Shown here one piece after another: positions 1 to 5,465 of a stretch of 8,479 nt of DNA. Positions within the stretch are counted from its first letter, which is position 1. The number at the start of each line of letters is the position of its first letter. The position numbers and the translations under genes were made by a program. The notes below the pieces were generated by a model. It saw only the letters and a list, made by a program, of their open reading frames with translations. It was not told the DNA's origin and did no database searches. Source of the stretch: Acidimicrobiales bacterium (lineage in GTDB: Bacteria; Actinomycetota; Acidimicrobiia; Acidimicrobiales; Poriferisodalaceae); NCBI GenBank assembly GCA_030749275.1, contig JASMKJ010000047.1, positions 1 through 8,479 of the forward strand, written 5' to 3'.

Positions 1-929
1 TCATAAGTGATGTCGGGGGGTTCGGTTCGATTGTTGCCATCCCAGAGACATATCGGGAACCAGTACTGGTATCTGGGAACGACGGCGCAGGGACAAAGAC
101 TCTCGTCGCTCAAGAATTGAAGAAGTACGACACGATAGGAATCGATGTTGTTGCAATGTGCGTCGATGACATCGTTACTTGCGGAGCCGAACCGCTCTTC
201 TTTTTGGATCAGTTGACTGTCGGAGAAGTGGACCCTGAACAAATCGAGCAACTGATTATTGGGTTCGCTGAAGGATGCCGCCAAGCCGGCTGTGCGTTGA
301 CGGGTGGCGAAATAGCCGAACATCCAGACACGATGAATCGTGACGATTTTGATGTTTCAGGTTTCGCGGTGGGTGTCGCTGAACGAACGAACATTCCAAC
401 CAAATCAGCAGTCGTGGCGGGGGATGTTCTAGTAGGCATAGCTTCACCCGGATTGCGATGCAATGGATACAGCCTCGCTCGGCGCGTTTTGATGGACGGG
501 CGTTCCCTTGATGATCCCGCGTGGCCTGACGCTGATGTGTCCCTCGGCGACGAACTTCTGCGTCCCTCCGTGATCTATGCACCGACCGTGTTGACGGCGT
601 TTCGCCAACTCGAAATTCATGCCGCAGCGCACATCACGGGGGGTGGTCTAGAAGGCAACCTGAAGCGGGTCATTAACGAGAACGTCGCGGTTCAGTTGGA
701 TGTGGCCCGGTGGCGCCGACCAAGAATCTTTGATCAAATCGCTGCCGAAGGCCCGGTTTCGGAGAGTGAAATGCGCAATGTCTTCAACATAGGTATCGGC
801 ATGGTGCTCATTTTGCCGAGGGGACAAGCGGACACCATGATCGAACTGGCGAGCCAAGATGGTCACGAGGCATGGGCCATAGGTCACGTCGAAGAAGGAA
901 ACGGAGAAGCGAGGTGGACTGACAAGTGA
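1..929 (+). CDS. purM: Phosphoribosylformylglycinamidine cyclo-ligase (AIR synthetase), 5'-truncated by window
   Basis: PurM closes the imidazole ring of FGAM using ATP to give AIR, the fifth step of cytosolic de novo purine synthesis. The frame is open from base 3, so 308 codons are visible; E. coli PurM is 345 residues, so roughly 30-45 N-terminal residues lie upstream. An internal TTG at 117 is not the real start, because conserved PurM sequence continues upstream of it (GGFGSIVAIPETYREPVLVSG, then the nucleotide-binding signature GNDGAGTK). Downstream are TIGIDVVAMCVDDIVTCGAEPLFFLD, AEGCRQAGCALTGGE, LRCNGYSLARRVL, HITGGGLEGN and FNIGIGMVLILP, all in family order. The CVDD and CGAEP forms resemble mycobacterial PurM. 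Signature variants are N for T in GTDG and GGEIAE for the usual GGETAE. The stop codon overlaps the pyrE start, so the two genes are very likely translated from one mRNA. Confidence 0.97.
   Translation, partial: ISDVGGFGSIVAIPETYREPVLVSGNDGAGTKTLVAQELKKYDTIGIDVVAMCVDDIVTCGAEPLFFLDQLTVGEVDPEQIEQLIIGFAEGCRQAGCALTGGEIAEHPDTMNRDDFDVSGFAVGVAERTNIPTKSAVVAGDVLVGIASPGLRCNGYSLARRVLMDGRSLDDPAWPDADVSLGDELLRPSVIYAPTVLTAFRQLEIHAAAHITGGGLEGNLKRVINENVAVQLDVARWRRPRIFDQIAAEGPVSESEMRNVFNIGIGMVLILPRGQADTMIELASQDGHEAWAIGHVEEGNGEARWTDK
911..917 (+). promoter_or_regulatory. Ribosome binding site for pyrE (GAGGTGG)
   Basis: GAGGTGG matches the core Shine-Dalgarno sequence and lies inside the last codons of purM, 8 nt before the GTG at 926. 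It supports the GTG as the pyrE start and explains how pyrE is translated although its start overlaps the purM stop codon. Confidence 0.75.
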
Positions 930-1486
930 ACGAACTTGACCCTCGACGAACGGAGTTGAGAGAACACTTGCTTTCACACGCAGTTCGGACCGGCGACTTT
1001 GTTTTGAAATCCGGTCGACGGAGTTCATGGTTCATCGACGGGAAACAAACCGCATGCGACCCAGTCGGGATCAAACTGATCGCAGACATCATCCTAGATG
1101 AGGTTGACGGGATAGATGCCATAGGGGGATTGACCATGGGGGCAGACCCGGTGGCCTACGGCGTTTCGGCAATAGCAGCTGACCGTGGTCGACAAATTCG
1201 CAGCTTTAGTGTCCGAAAAGAAGCGAAAGATCACGGTGTCGAGGGTCGCATCGCAGGAGCGTTACGCAAGGGTGACCGCGTGGCTATCACCGAAGACGTT
1301 GTTACTCGAGGCGTGTCACCGATTGAAGCCGCCGCCGCCGTCCGAGCATTTGGCGCTGAACCCGCGATAATCATTGCGGTTGTCGATCGTGGTGGGACTT
1401 GTGAGGCACTGGCGAAACGAGAAGGAATCAACTTCTTAGCGCTCCTGACAGCTATCGAATTGGGCTTTGACTACGAAGGTCCGTAA
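926..1486 (+). CDS. pyrE: Orotate phosphoribosyltransferase
   Basis: PyrE transfers the phosphoribosyl group of PRPP to orotate, giving OMP in cytosolic de novo pyrimidine synthesis; it normally works as a homodimer with a shared active site. The product is 186 aa, close to the usual 180-215. Evidence in order: GDFVLKSGRRSSWFIDGK near residues 23-40 (N-terminal substrate region), GGLTMGADPVAYGVS near 67-81, the mobile catalytic loop RKEAKDHGVEG near 97-107, and the PRPP-binding segment VAITEDVVTRGVSPIEAA near 118-135. In most relatives the last motif reads EDVVTTGGS; here it is TRGVS, but the acidic pair ED and the loop serine remain. Translation starts at GTG 926, sharing bases with the purM TGA. 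The purM-pyrE overlap couples a purine and a pyrimidine enzyme in one transcript. The identification is secure; the effect of the variant PRPP loop is unknown. Confidence 0.95.
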   Translation: MNELDPRRTELREHLLSHAVRTGDFVLKSGRRSSWFIDGKQTACDPVGIKLIADIILDEVDGIDAIGGLTMGADPVAYGVSAIAADRGRQIRSFSVRKEAKDHGVEGRIAGALRKGDRVAITEDVVTRGVSPIEAAAAVRAFGAEPAIIIAVVDRGGTCEALAKREGINFLALLTAIELGFDYEGP

Positions 1487-1556
1487 AACAAAAGCAGCAG
1501 GACTGTTTGGACTCGGTGGATCGTCCCGCCACAATAGAACGCTCTCGTTCCATATC

Positions 1557-1561
1557 AGGAG
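1557..1561 (+). promoter_or_regulatory. Ribosome binding site (AGGAG) fixing the malic enzyme start
   Basis: AGGAG sits 5 nt before the ATG at 1567. The frame also stays open upstream, with a TTG-type start at 1507, but that start would add 20 residues with no family similarity and has no such site. A small GAACG/CGTTC hairpin (1537-1550, 4-nt loop) lies just upstream; its role is unknown. Confidence 0.75.
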
Positions 1562-1566
1562 ACACG

Positions 1567-2967
1567 ATGTCGCGTCCAACGGCGGCCTTTTCGGCCACAT
1601 TAGAAGTCGAACTCGCCCACGAGCCGGGCACGCTCGGCCGACTGTGCACAGCAATAGGCGATGTGGGAGGCAATATCCGCAGTTTGCAAGGGTTCACTGT
1701 CACCGGGGGTTCTCTACGTGAAGAAGTCGTGGTTGACGCGGCCAGTGAAGCTCACGTGGAAGAAATCTGTGAAGCTGTCGACGGGCTAGAGGGAATCAAA
1801 GTCATCAGCGCAGTTGATCGCACATTCAAGATCCATGAAGGCGGGAAGCTCGAAACAATAAGTCGTATTCCCCTTAGAGATGCCGACGACCTTTCAATGG
1901 CCTACACCCCCGGGGTAGCGCGGGTTTGCATGGCGATCCATGAAGACGAATCAGCGTCTCATGAATTAACGATCAGAAAAAACACAGTCGCGATTGTCAG
2001 CGACGGGACGGCTGTTCTGGGACTCGGCGACATTGGACCCGCTGCCGCGATGCCAGTGATGGAGGGCAAAGCACTGCTGTTCAAAGAATTTGCTGGTGTC
2101 GATGCTTTCCCGATTTGTATCGACGTTGACACTCCCGAAGAAATCATCGAAACAGTAATTCGCTTAGCACCAACGTTTGGGGGCATAAATCTCGAAGATA
2201 TAGCTGCTCCAGGAGCCTTTGAGGTAGAAGCTGCGTTGCGTGAAGCACTTGACATTCCGGTATTCCACGATGATCAACACGGCACAGCAGTGGTCGCGTT
2301 GGCAGCCCTGGAAAATGCCGTCCGCATTACGGGCAAAGATTTCAATGACCTGCGATGTGTGATTTTGGGTGCGGGGGCTGCCGGGGTAGCTTGCGCCAAG
2401 ATCCTTTTGGGTCGCGGTATCGGCGATGTCGTTGTATGTGACCGACAGGGCACGCTGTACCCCGGACGCGAGGGCCTGAACACAGCAAAAGAGTGGATTG
2501 CAGACAACACAAACACAGACAACATCGCAGGTTCGGTAGGTGACGCGATGGTCGGCGCTGACGTTTTTATGGGACTGAGCGGTCCCGGGTTGATTACTCG
2601 AGACGACGTCGCGGCGATGGCGGACCGACCGATTGTTTTTGCGATGGCCAACCCAGATCCGGAAATCCTTCCCGAAGAGATCGCCGACATCGCCGCGGTG
2701 GTTGCCACTGGGCGAAGTGACTATCCGAACCAGATCAACAACGTCCTTGCGTTCCCAGGGATCTTCCGAGGAGCCTTCGATGCCGCCGCCAGCGACATCA
2801 CCGAGGGCATGAAGATAGCTGCAGCCTCAGCGATTGCGGCAGCTGTGTCAAGCGATGACCTCTCTCCTGAATTAATTATCCCCACAGCATTCGACCGGTC
2901 GGTTGTACCCGCAGTGTCTGCCGCAGTAGCCGCTGCCGCTAGTGCAGATGGCGTTGGTCGCGGCTAG
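1567..2967 (+). CDS. ACT-domain malic enzyme (NAD(P)-dependent, oxaloacetate-decarboxylating)
   Basis: Malic enzyme decarboxylates malate to pyruvate and CO2, reducing NAD or NADP, and links the TCA cycle to pyruvate metabolism in the cytosol. From ATG 1567 the protein is 466 aa. Residues about 8-88 form an ACT domain (LEVELAHEPGTLGRLCTAIGDVGGNI), a small-molecule-binding fold that usually confers allosteric control. The malic domain follows: catalytic Tyr113 in MAYTPGVA, VAIVSDGTAVLGLGDIGP (141-158), Lys168 in MEGKALLFK, the metal ligands Glu210-Asp211 in NLEDIAAPGAFE, and HDDQHGT (234-240). The dinucleotide-binding motif is GAGAAGVA (268-275), with ANPDPEI (361-367) and the NQINNVLAFPGIFRGA block (388-403) later. 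All catalytic residues are present. Cofactor preference cannot be read safely, and the ACT ligand is unknown. The gene lies 80 nt after pyrE in the same direction with no obvious terminator between, so read-through is possible. Confidence 0.95.
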   Translation: MSRPTAAFSATLEVELAHEPGTLGRLCTAIGDVGGNIRSLQGFTVTGGSLREEVVVDAASEAHVEEICEAVDGLEGIKVISAVDRTFKIHEGGKLETISRIPLRDADDLSMAYTPGVARVCMAIHEDESASHELTIRKNTVAIVSDGTAVLGLGDIGPAAAMPVMEGKALLFKEFAGVDAFPICIDVDTPEEIIETVIRLAPTFGGINLEDIAAPGAFEVEAALREALDIPVFHDDQHGTAVVALAALENAVRITGKDFNDLRCVILGAGAAGVACAKILLGRGIGDVVVCDRQGTLYPGREGLNTAKEWIADNTNTDNIAGSVGDAMVGADVFMGLSGPGLITRDDVAAMADRPIVFAMANPDPEILPEEIADIAAVVATGRSDYPNQINNVLAFPGIFRGAFDAAASDITEGMKIAAASAIAAAVSSDDLSPELIIPTAFDRSVVPAVSAAVAAAASADGVGRG

Positions 2968-2976
2968 CAGCGACCA
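2955..2976 (+). repeat. Small perfect inverted repeat across the malic enzyme stop codon
   Basis: TGGTCGC (2955-2961) pairs exactly with GCGACCA (2970-2976) across an 8-nt loop that contains the TAG stop. There is no T-run, so it is not a standard terminator. It could be an mRNA 3'-end hairpin or chance in GC-rich sequence. Confidence 0.4.
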
Positions 2977-2997
2977 GGCGGGACGTTCCGAGGTCGA

Positions 2998-3029
2998 TGA
3001 ATGGTTCGTCTTGTGCGGCGAACCGTTCA
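2998..3029 (+). repeat. 11-bp stem-loop downstream of the malic enzyme gene
   Basis: TGAATGGTTCG (2998-3008) pairs with CGAACCGTTCA (3019-3029), with a single T-G wobble and a 10-nt loop. No T-tract follows. It lies between the malic enzyme stop and the stronger terminator at 3045-3077, so it may be an mRNA 3'-end stabiliser or an auxiliary terminator. The pairing is seen directly; the role is inferred. Confidence 0.45.
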
Positions 3030-3044
3030 GGGAACCCAAACTGA

Positions 3045-3077
3045 AGAAAGTCAGGGGCTCAGAGCCCCTGACTTTCT
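3045..3077. terminator. Strong, probably bidirectional intrinsic terminator
   Basis: AGAAAGTCAGGGGC (3045-3058) pairs perfectly with GCCCCTGACTTTCT (3064-3077) around a 5-nt loop TCAGA; formally the inverted repeat is 16 bp with one central base. The GC-rich upper stem and A/T-rich foot give an A-tract on one side and a T-rich end on both strands. On the minus strand it begins 4 nt after tRNA-Phe and is followed by TTCAGTTTG, so it most likely ends the tRNA transcript. It also lies between convergent genes and can stop malic enzyme transcription on the plus strand. Confidence 0.8.
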
Positions 3078-3081
3078 AGTG

Positions 3082-3154
3082 TGGTCGGGACCGGCGTCGA
3101 TCCGGTGACCTCACGCTTTTCAGGCGCGCGCTCTGCCAACTGAGCTACCCGACC
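3082..3154 (-). tRNA. tRNA-Phe (anticodon GAA)
   Basis: On the minus strand the gene folds as a complete cloverleaf: acceptor GGTCGGG/CCCGACC, D-stem GCTC/GAGC with GG in the loop, anticodon stem CGCGC/GCGTG with loop CTGAAAA giving anticodon GAA, and T-stem ACCGG/CCGGT. The discriminator is A73 (base 3082). CCA is not encoded (the next bases are CAC), so it must be added enzymatically. Oddity: the T-loop reads ATCGACG, so position 54 is A rather than the nearly invariant T; C56, G57 and A58 are normal. It is the second tRNA of a two-gene transcript ending at the terminator 4 nt downstream. Confidence 0.95.
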
Positions 3155-3155
3155 G

Positions 3156-3230
3156 CGGTCCCGACGGGATTTGAACCCGCGACCTCCGGCTTGACAGGCC
3201 GGCGTGAACTCCAGACTTCACCACGGGACC
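3156..3230 (-). tRNA. tRNA-Asp (anticodon GTC)
   Basis: On the minus strand: acceptor GGTCCCG/CGGGACC, D-stem GTGA/TCAC, anticodon stem CCGGC/GCCGG with loop CTGTCAA giving anticodon GTC, T-stem GCGGG/CCCGT (one G-T pair) and a standard T-loop TTCAAAT. The discriminator G73 is the expected identity base for tRNA-Asp. CCA is not encoded. Only one base (3155, C in the transcript) separates it from the first base of tRNA-Phe, so the two are certainly co-transcribed and must be separated by processing. Confidence 0.96.
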
Positions 3231-3245
3231 AACCGTGTTTGCCGC

Positions 3246-3272
3246 TAAATATCAAACAGGCAAGAAGTTGAA
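3246..3272 (-). promoter_or_regulatory. Possible promoter of the tRNA-Asp/Phe operon
   Basis: Reading the minus strand, TTCAAC (3272-3267) and TATTTA (3251-3246) lie 15 nt apart, and the second is about 15 nt before the tRNA-Asp 5' end, a sensible distance for a tRNA promoter. The spacer is short and the -10 match is imperfect, so this is tentative. Confidence 0.25.
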
Positions 3273-3315
3273 TTCTGGCGTGACGGGTCCCTTATTGCAA
3301 CCTCGGAGCATTTAT

Positions 3316-3708
3316 TCACTCCGATGACCCGGCACGAAATCTTGGATCGAGCTCCTCATCTGAGACTGGCCGCATCAGCAACTCGACGGCGTTCCAAAGG
3401 GTGCGCGATATGGGATCAAACAAGATAGGGAACACCACACCGACCGGTGCAGCGATTACGAGCAGGAACGACGTTGACACATCTGTTCCCAATACAACCA
3501 AACTAAGAGCCACCACGACAAGAACCAGCGCTGAACTCGTCACTGTATTGATCGCTACTGCACCAAGCGAATGACCTTCCATACGTTCGAAGTGGAGGCC
3601 ACATCGAGGACAGTCTTGGGTAATTGAGAACATGCCCCATTTTTCGAACAAACCCCGCGCACCGCACACACCACAAGCCATTGTTAACCCGCGCCACAGG
3701 ACCCTCAC
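3316..3708 (-). CDS. DUF983-family small zinc-ribbon membrane protein
   Basis: A 130-aa protein of the DUF983 family, whose function is unknown. The N-terminus RVLWRGLTMACGVCGARGLF fits the family pattern of a short basic RGL lead into a CxxCG knuckle. The four cysteines C12, C15, C33 and C36 (CGVC and CPRC) probably bind zinc, followed by GLHFERMEG. Two hydrophobic segments follow, about 48-74 and 78-97, so the protein is likely an inner-membrane protein with a cytosolic zinc ribbon. The GTG start at 3708 overlaps the upstream stop as GTGA. An ATG at 3681 is possible but would remove the conserved RGL segment. Its coupling to the YcaQ-like gene suggests shared expression, not necessarily shared function. 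A weak TCGGAG/CTCCGA inverted repeat (3303-3324) surrounds the stop. Confidence 0.8.
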   Translation of the reverse strand: MRVLWRGLTMACGVCGARGLFEKWGMFSITQDCPRCGLHFERMEGHSLGAVAINTVTSSALVLVVVALSLVVLGTDVSTSFLLVIAAPVGVVFPILFDPISRTLWNAVELLMRPVSDEELDPRFRAGSSE

Positions 3709-4925
3709 TTAGCGATCACCCTTTTCAGTTGACGCGCCAGATTGCCACGCTGTCCCACTTTGACTTCTTCAAGATTTCTCCAGGAAGCCAATGATTGAAG
3801 TTCGGTGGCAAGGCTCTCGACAGCAGCGAGTTCTAACTCTGAAACTTCAGCGTGAGCTGCTGGGACGTGAAGTACTCCATTTTTGGTGTCAGCCCGCACG
3901 TCCACCCGCGCACATAAGTCGTTGTTGTGCAGAAAAGGCAAAACGTAGTAGCCGTGTACTCGTTTCTTCGCCGGTACATAAATCTCCAAGCGGTACTTGA
4001 ACCGGAACAGCCGTTCCGCACGAGGTCGAAACCAAACGAGGGGATCGAAAGGGCTCAGCAGAACCGACTTAGAGTTGGCGGTCGTGAACTTGGTGTCCGC
4101 TTGGATGTAGCCGGGCCGGTTCCAGTCCTCAACCTCCACTTGAAGCAACTCGTTGTTTTCCACTAACTCGCGGACTCGTTGTTTGCCCTCGAGTTTCGGA
4201 AGCCGGAAATAGTCAACTAAGTCCTCCGCTGCTCCCACACCCAGATGACCGGCTGCTCTCCTTATTAACTCAGTTTGTGCCTCTACTTCGCTAAGAGACT
4301 CTTCAAGAACCGGCGAAGGCAGAACCTTTTCGGAGAGATCGTAGAAGCGGGTGAAATTCTTCCGTTTGCTGGTCGAAACTTTGCCGATCCAAAATAACCA
4401 CTCCAGAGCAATTTTCGAATCTGACCATCCCCACCAGGGTCTGTCTTTGGGCTTTTTTTGAAGTTCGCCTGCGCTTACAGGCCCATTTTCGCGGACATAA
4501 TCCTCAATTTGTTTGACGAACTTTGGGTTCTCGGAAACGAATTGTCGGATCCCTTTCCACAACTCCCCGTTTTCGGCTCGCTGCATCCGCCACCCAAATA
4601 ACGGTAGGTCCTGGACTGGAAGAAAACTGGCTTCATGACACCAATACTCAGTTAATTCCCGCTGTTCGTAAGCTGCTCTGTCCAGCAACGTAGACAGACC
4701 GTCATGGGAGCCCCCGAGGCGGGCTCGGAGAACTAACAAATGAGAGCGAGCGATTGCGTTTACTGCGTCGATTTGCAGCACTCCGAATCTTTTGAACGCC
4801 CACCTCAAGTGTCTGATGTCGAGTCGCGTTGACGAAAATGAGCTTTTGACGTCTAACCCTTGAGCAGATACTGCCAAGGAGCGCGCTTGCTGCGACGACA
4901 GATGATCTTCATTCACAGTCGTCAT
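3705..4925 (-). CDS. YcaQ/AlkZ-like winged-helix DNA glycosylase (HTH_42 family)
   Basis: A 406-aa protein of the HTH_42 family, long annotated as winged-helix DNA-binding proteins and since shown to include DNA glycosylases that excise alkylated bases and unhook interstrand crosslinks (E. coli YcaQ, Streptomyces AlkZ). The family catalytic region is clear: FGVLQIDAVNAIARSHLLVLRARLG, residues 47-71. The Q51-I52-D53 triplet is the Q-hydrophobic-D form typical of the YcaQ-like branch rather than the QxQ of AlkZ. EYWCHEASFLP (93-103), WWGWSDSKIALEWLFWIGKV (164-183) and LLSPFDPLVWFRPRAERLF (289-307) followed by YRLEIYVPAKKRVHGYYVLP (311-330) match conserved family blocks. Length is normal. The ATG start has only a weak ribosome site, and no better start is apparent. 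It lies 29 nt after rpmG and overlaps the DUF983 gene at its 3' end. Substrate range cannot be predicted. Confidence 0.9.
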   Translation of the reverse strand: MTTVNEDHLSSQQARSLAVSAQGLDVKSSFSSTRLDIRHLRWAFKRFGVLQIDAVNAIARSHLLVLRARLGGSHDGLSTLLDRAAYEQRELTEYWCHEASFLPVQDLPLFGWRMQRAENGELWKGIRQFVSENPKFVKQIEDYVRENGPVSAGELQKKPKDRPWWGWSDSKIALEWLFWIGKVSTSKRKNFTRFYDLSEKVLPSPVLEESLSEVEAQTELIRRAAGHLGVGAAEDLVDYFRLPKLEGKQRVRELVENNELLQVEVEDWNRPGYIQADTKFTTANSKSVLLSPFDPLVWFRPRAERLFRFKYRLEIYVPAKKRVHGYYVLPFLHNNDLCARVDVRADTKNGVLHVPAAHAEVSELELAAVESLATELQSLASWRNLEEVKVGQRGNLARQLKRVIAK

Positions 4926-4954
4926 CTCAAGATGAAGATTTCAGGTGGAACGAA

Positions 4955-5119
4955 TCAGCGTTCTTCTTTGAAAATAACGTGCTGGCGGATCACTGGGTCG
5001 TATTTCTTGAGTTCGATCCGCTCACGGGTGTTTGTTTTGTTCTTACGTGTCGAGTATGTGTAACCAGTTCCAGCAGTCGATTTCAGTTTGATCACAGGCC
5101 GTTTGTCGCTTTTTGCCAT
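4955..5119 (-). CDS. rpmG: 50S ribosomal protein L33, zinc-free (C-minus) type
   Basis: A 54-aa basic protein of the large ribosomal subunit. [21 protein letters not shown] followed by [22 protein letters not shown] matches L33 along its full length and ends in the usual KEER/KEAK tail. There is no cysteine, so this is the form that does not bind zinc, like E. coli RpmG. The ATG shares its A with the TGA of rpmB (TGATG), and GGGGAG (5133-5128) 8 nt upstream is a good ribosome site. It is translated in tandem with rpmB. Confidence 0.95.
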   Translation of the reverse strand: MAKSDKRPVIKLKSTAGTGYTYSTRKNKTNTRERIELKKYDPVIRQHVIFKEER

Positions 5120-5355
5120 CAGACTTTCTCCCCACGACGACGAAGGTCAGCTAGCACTGACTCAATTCCGCGTTTGTTGATGATCTTTATTCCCTTAGCG
5201 CTCACCATCAAAGTTACGTGACGCTTTTCGTTCGGCACATAGAACTTCTTTTTTTGGATGTTGGGCTTGAACCAACGTTTATTGCGCCGGTGAGAGTGAG
5301 AAACGGTAAAACCGGTTGTAGGTCTGCGACCGGTTACTTGACAGACGTTGCTCAT
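5119..5355 (-). CDS. rpmB: 50S ribosomal protein L28, zinc-free type
   Basis: A 78-aa large-subunit protein. [31 protein letters not shown], and [28 protein letters not shown] are diagnostic of L28. Only Cys5 is present, so the CxxC zinc site of the C-plus form is absent. The start was set at ATG 5355 (MSN), the normal L28 N-terminus; five codons upstream another possible start lacks family support. GAGAG lies 5 nt before the ATG. The stop overlaps the rpmG start. In some actinobacteria zinc-free L28/L33 pairs are Zur-repressed spares, but I see no Zur-like AT-rich palindrome upstream, and the sequence is also close to E. coli L28, so this may be the main copy. Confidence 0.95.
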   Translation of the reverse strand: MSNVCQVTGRRPTTGFTVSHSHRRNKRWFKPNIQKKKFYVPNEKRHVTLMVSAKGIKIINKRGIESVLADLRRRGEKV

Positions 5356-5465
5356 AGGAACTCTCAAAGTGGATTGGCGTGGCGTTGGCCACCGTTTGGA
5401 ATAACGACGCTCAAGGTTAACAGCGAGGTGGGTTAAACACCATGTCTCGTGCCTCGCCCGTCTAG
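5356..5465 (-). other. Intergenic region upstream of rpmB
   Basis: This 110-bp gap separates the oxidoreductase gene from rpmB and should hold the rpmB promoter. On the minus strand there are two TTAAC-type hexamers about 10 nt apart and a TATTCC, but no pair with normal -35/-10 spacing. I also see no clear hairpin with a T-run ending the upstream gene. Confidence 0.4.

Noticed and set aside
117..929. purM starting at TTG 117
   Set aside because: Conserved PurM sequence continues in frame upstream to the window edge, so this is an internal codon.
1507..1536. Possible promoter TTGGAC...ACAATA between pyrE and malic enzyme
   Set aside because: The -10 match is poor and the spacing is 18 nt, so the match is not better than expected by chance.
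1507..1566. N-terminal extension of malic enzyme
   Set aside because: No similarity to the family and no ribosome site; AGGAG precedes ATG 1567.
3151..3160. GACCGCGGTC palindrome as a regulatory site
   Set aside because: It arises simply from two tRNA genes that both start GGTC and end GACC being joined by one base.
5356..5465. Zur box upstream of rpmB
   Set aside because: Looked for because zinc-free L28/L33 pairs are often Zur targets, but no AT-rich dyad of that type is visible.
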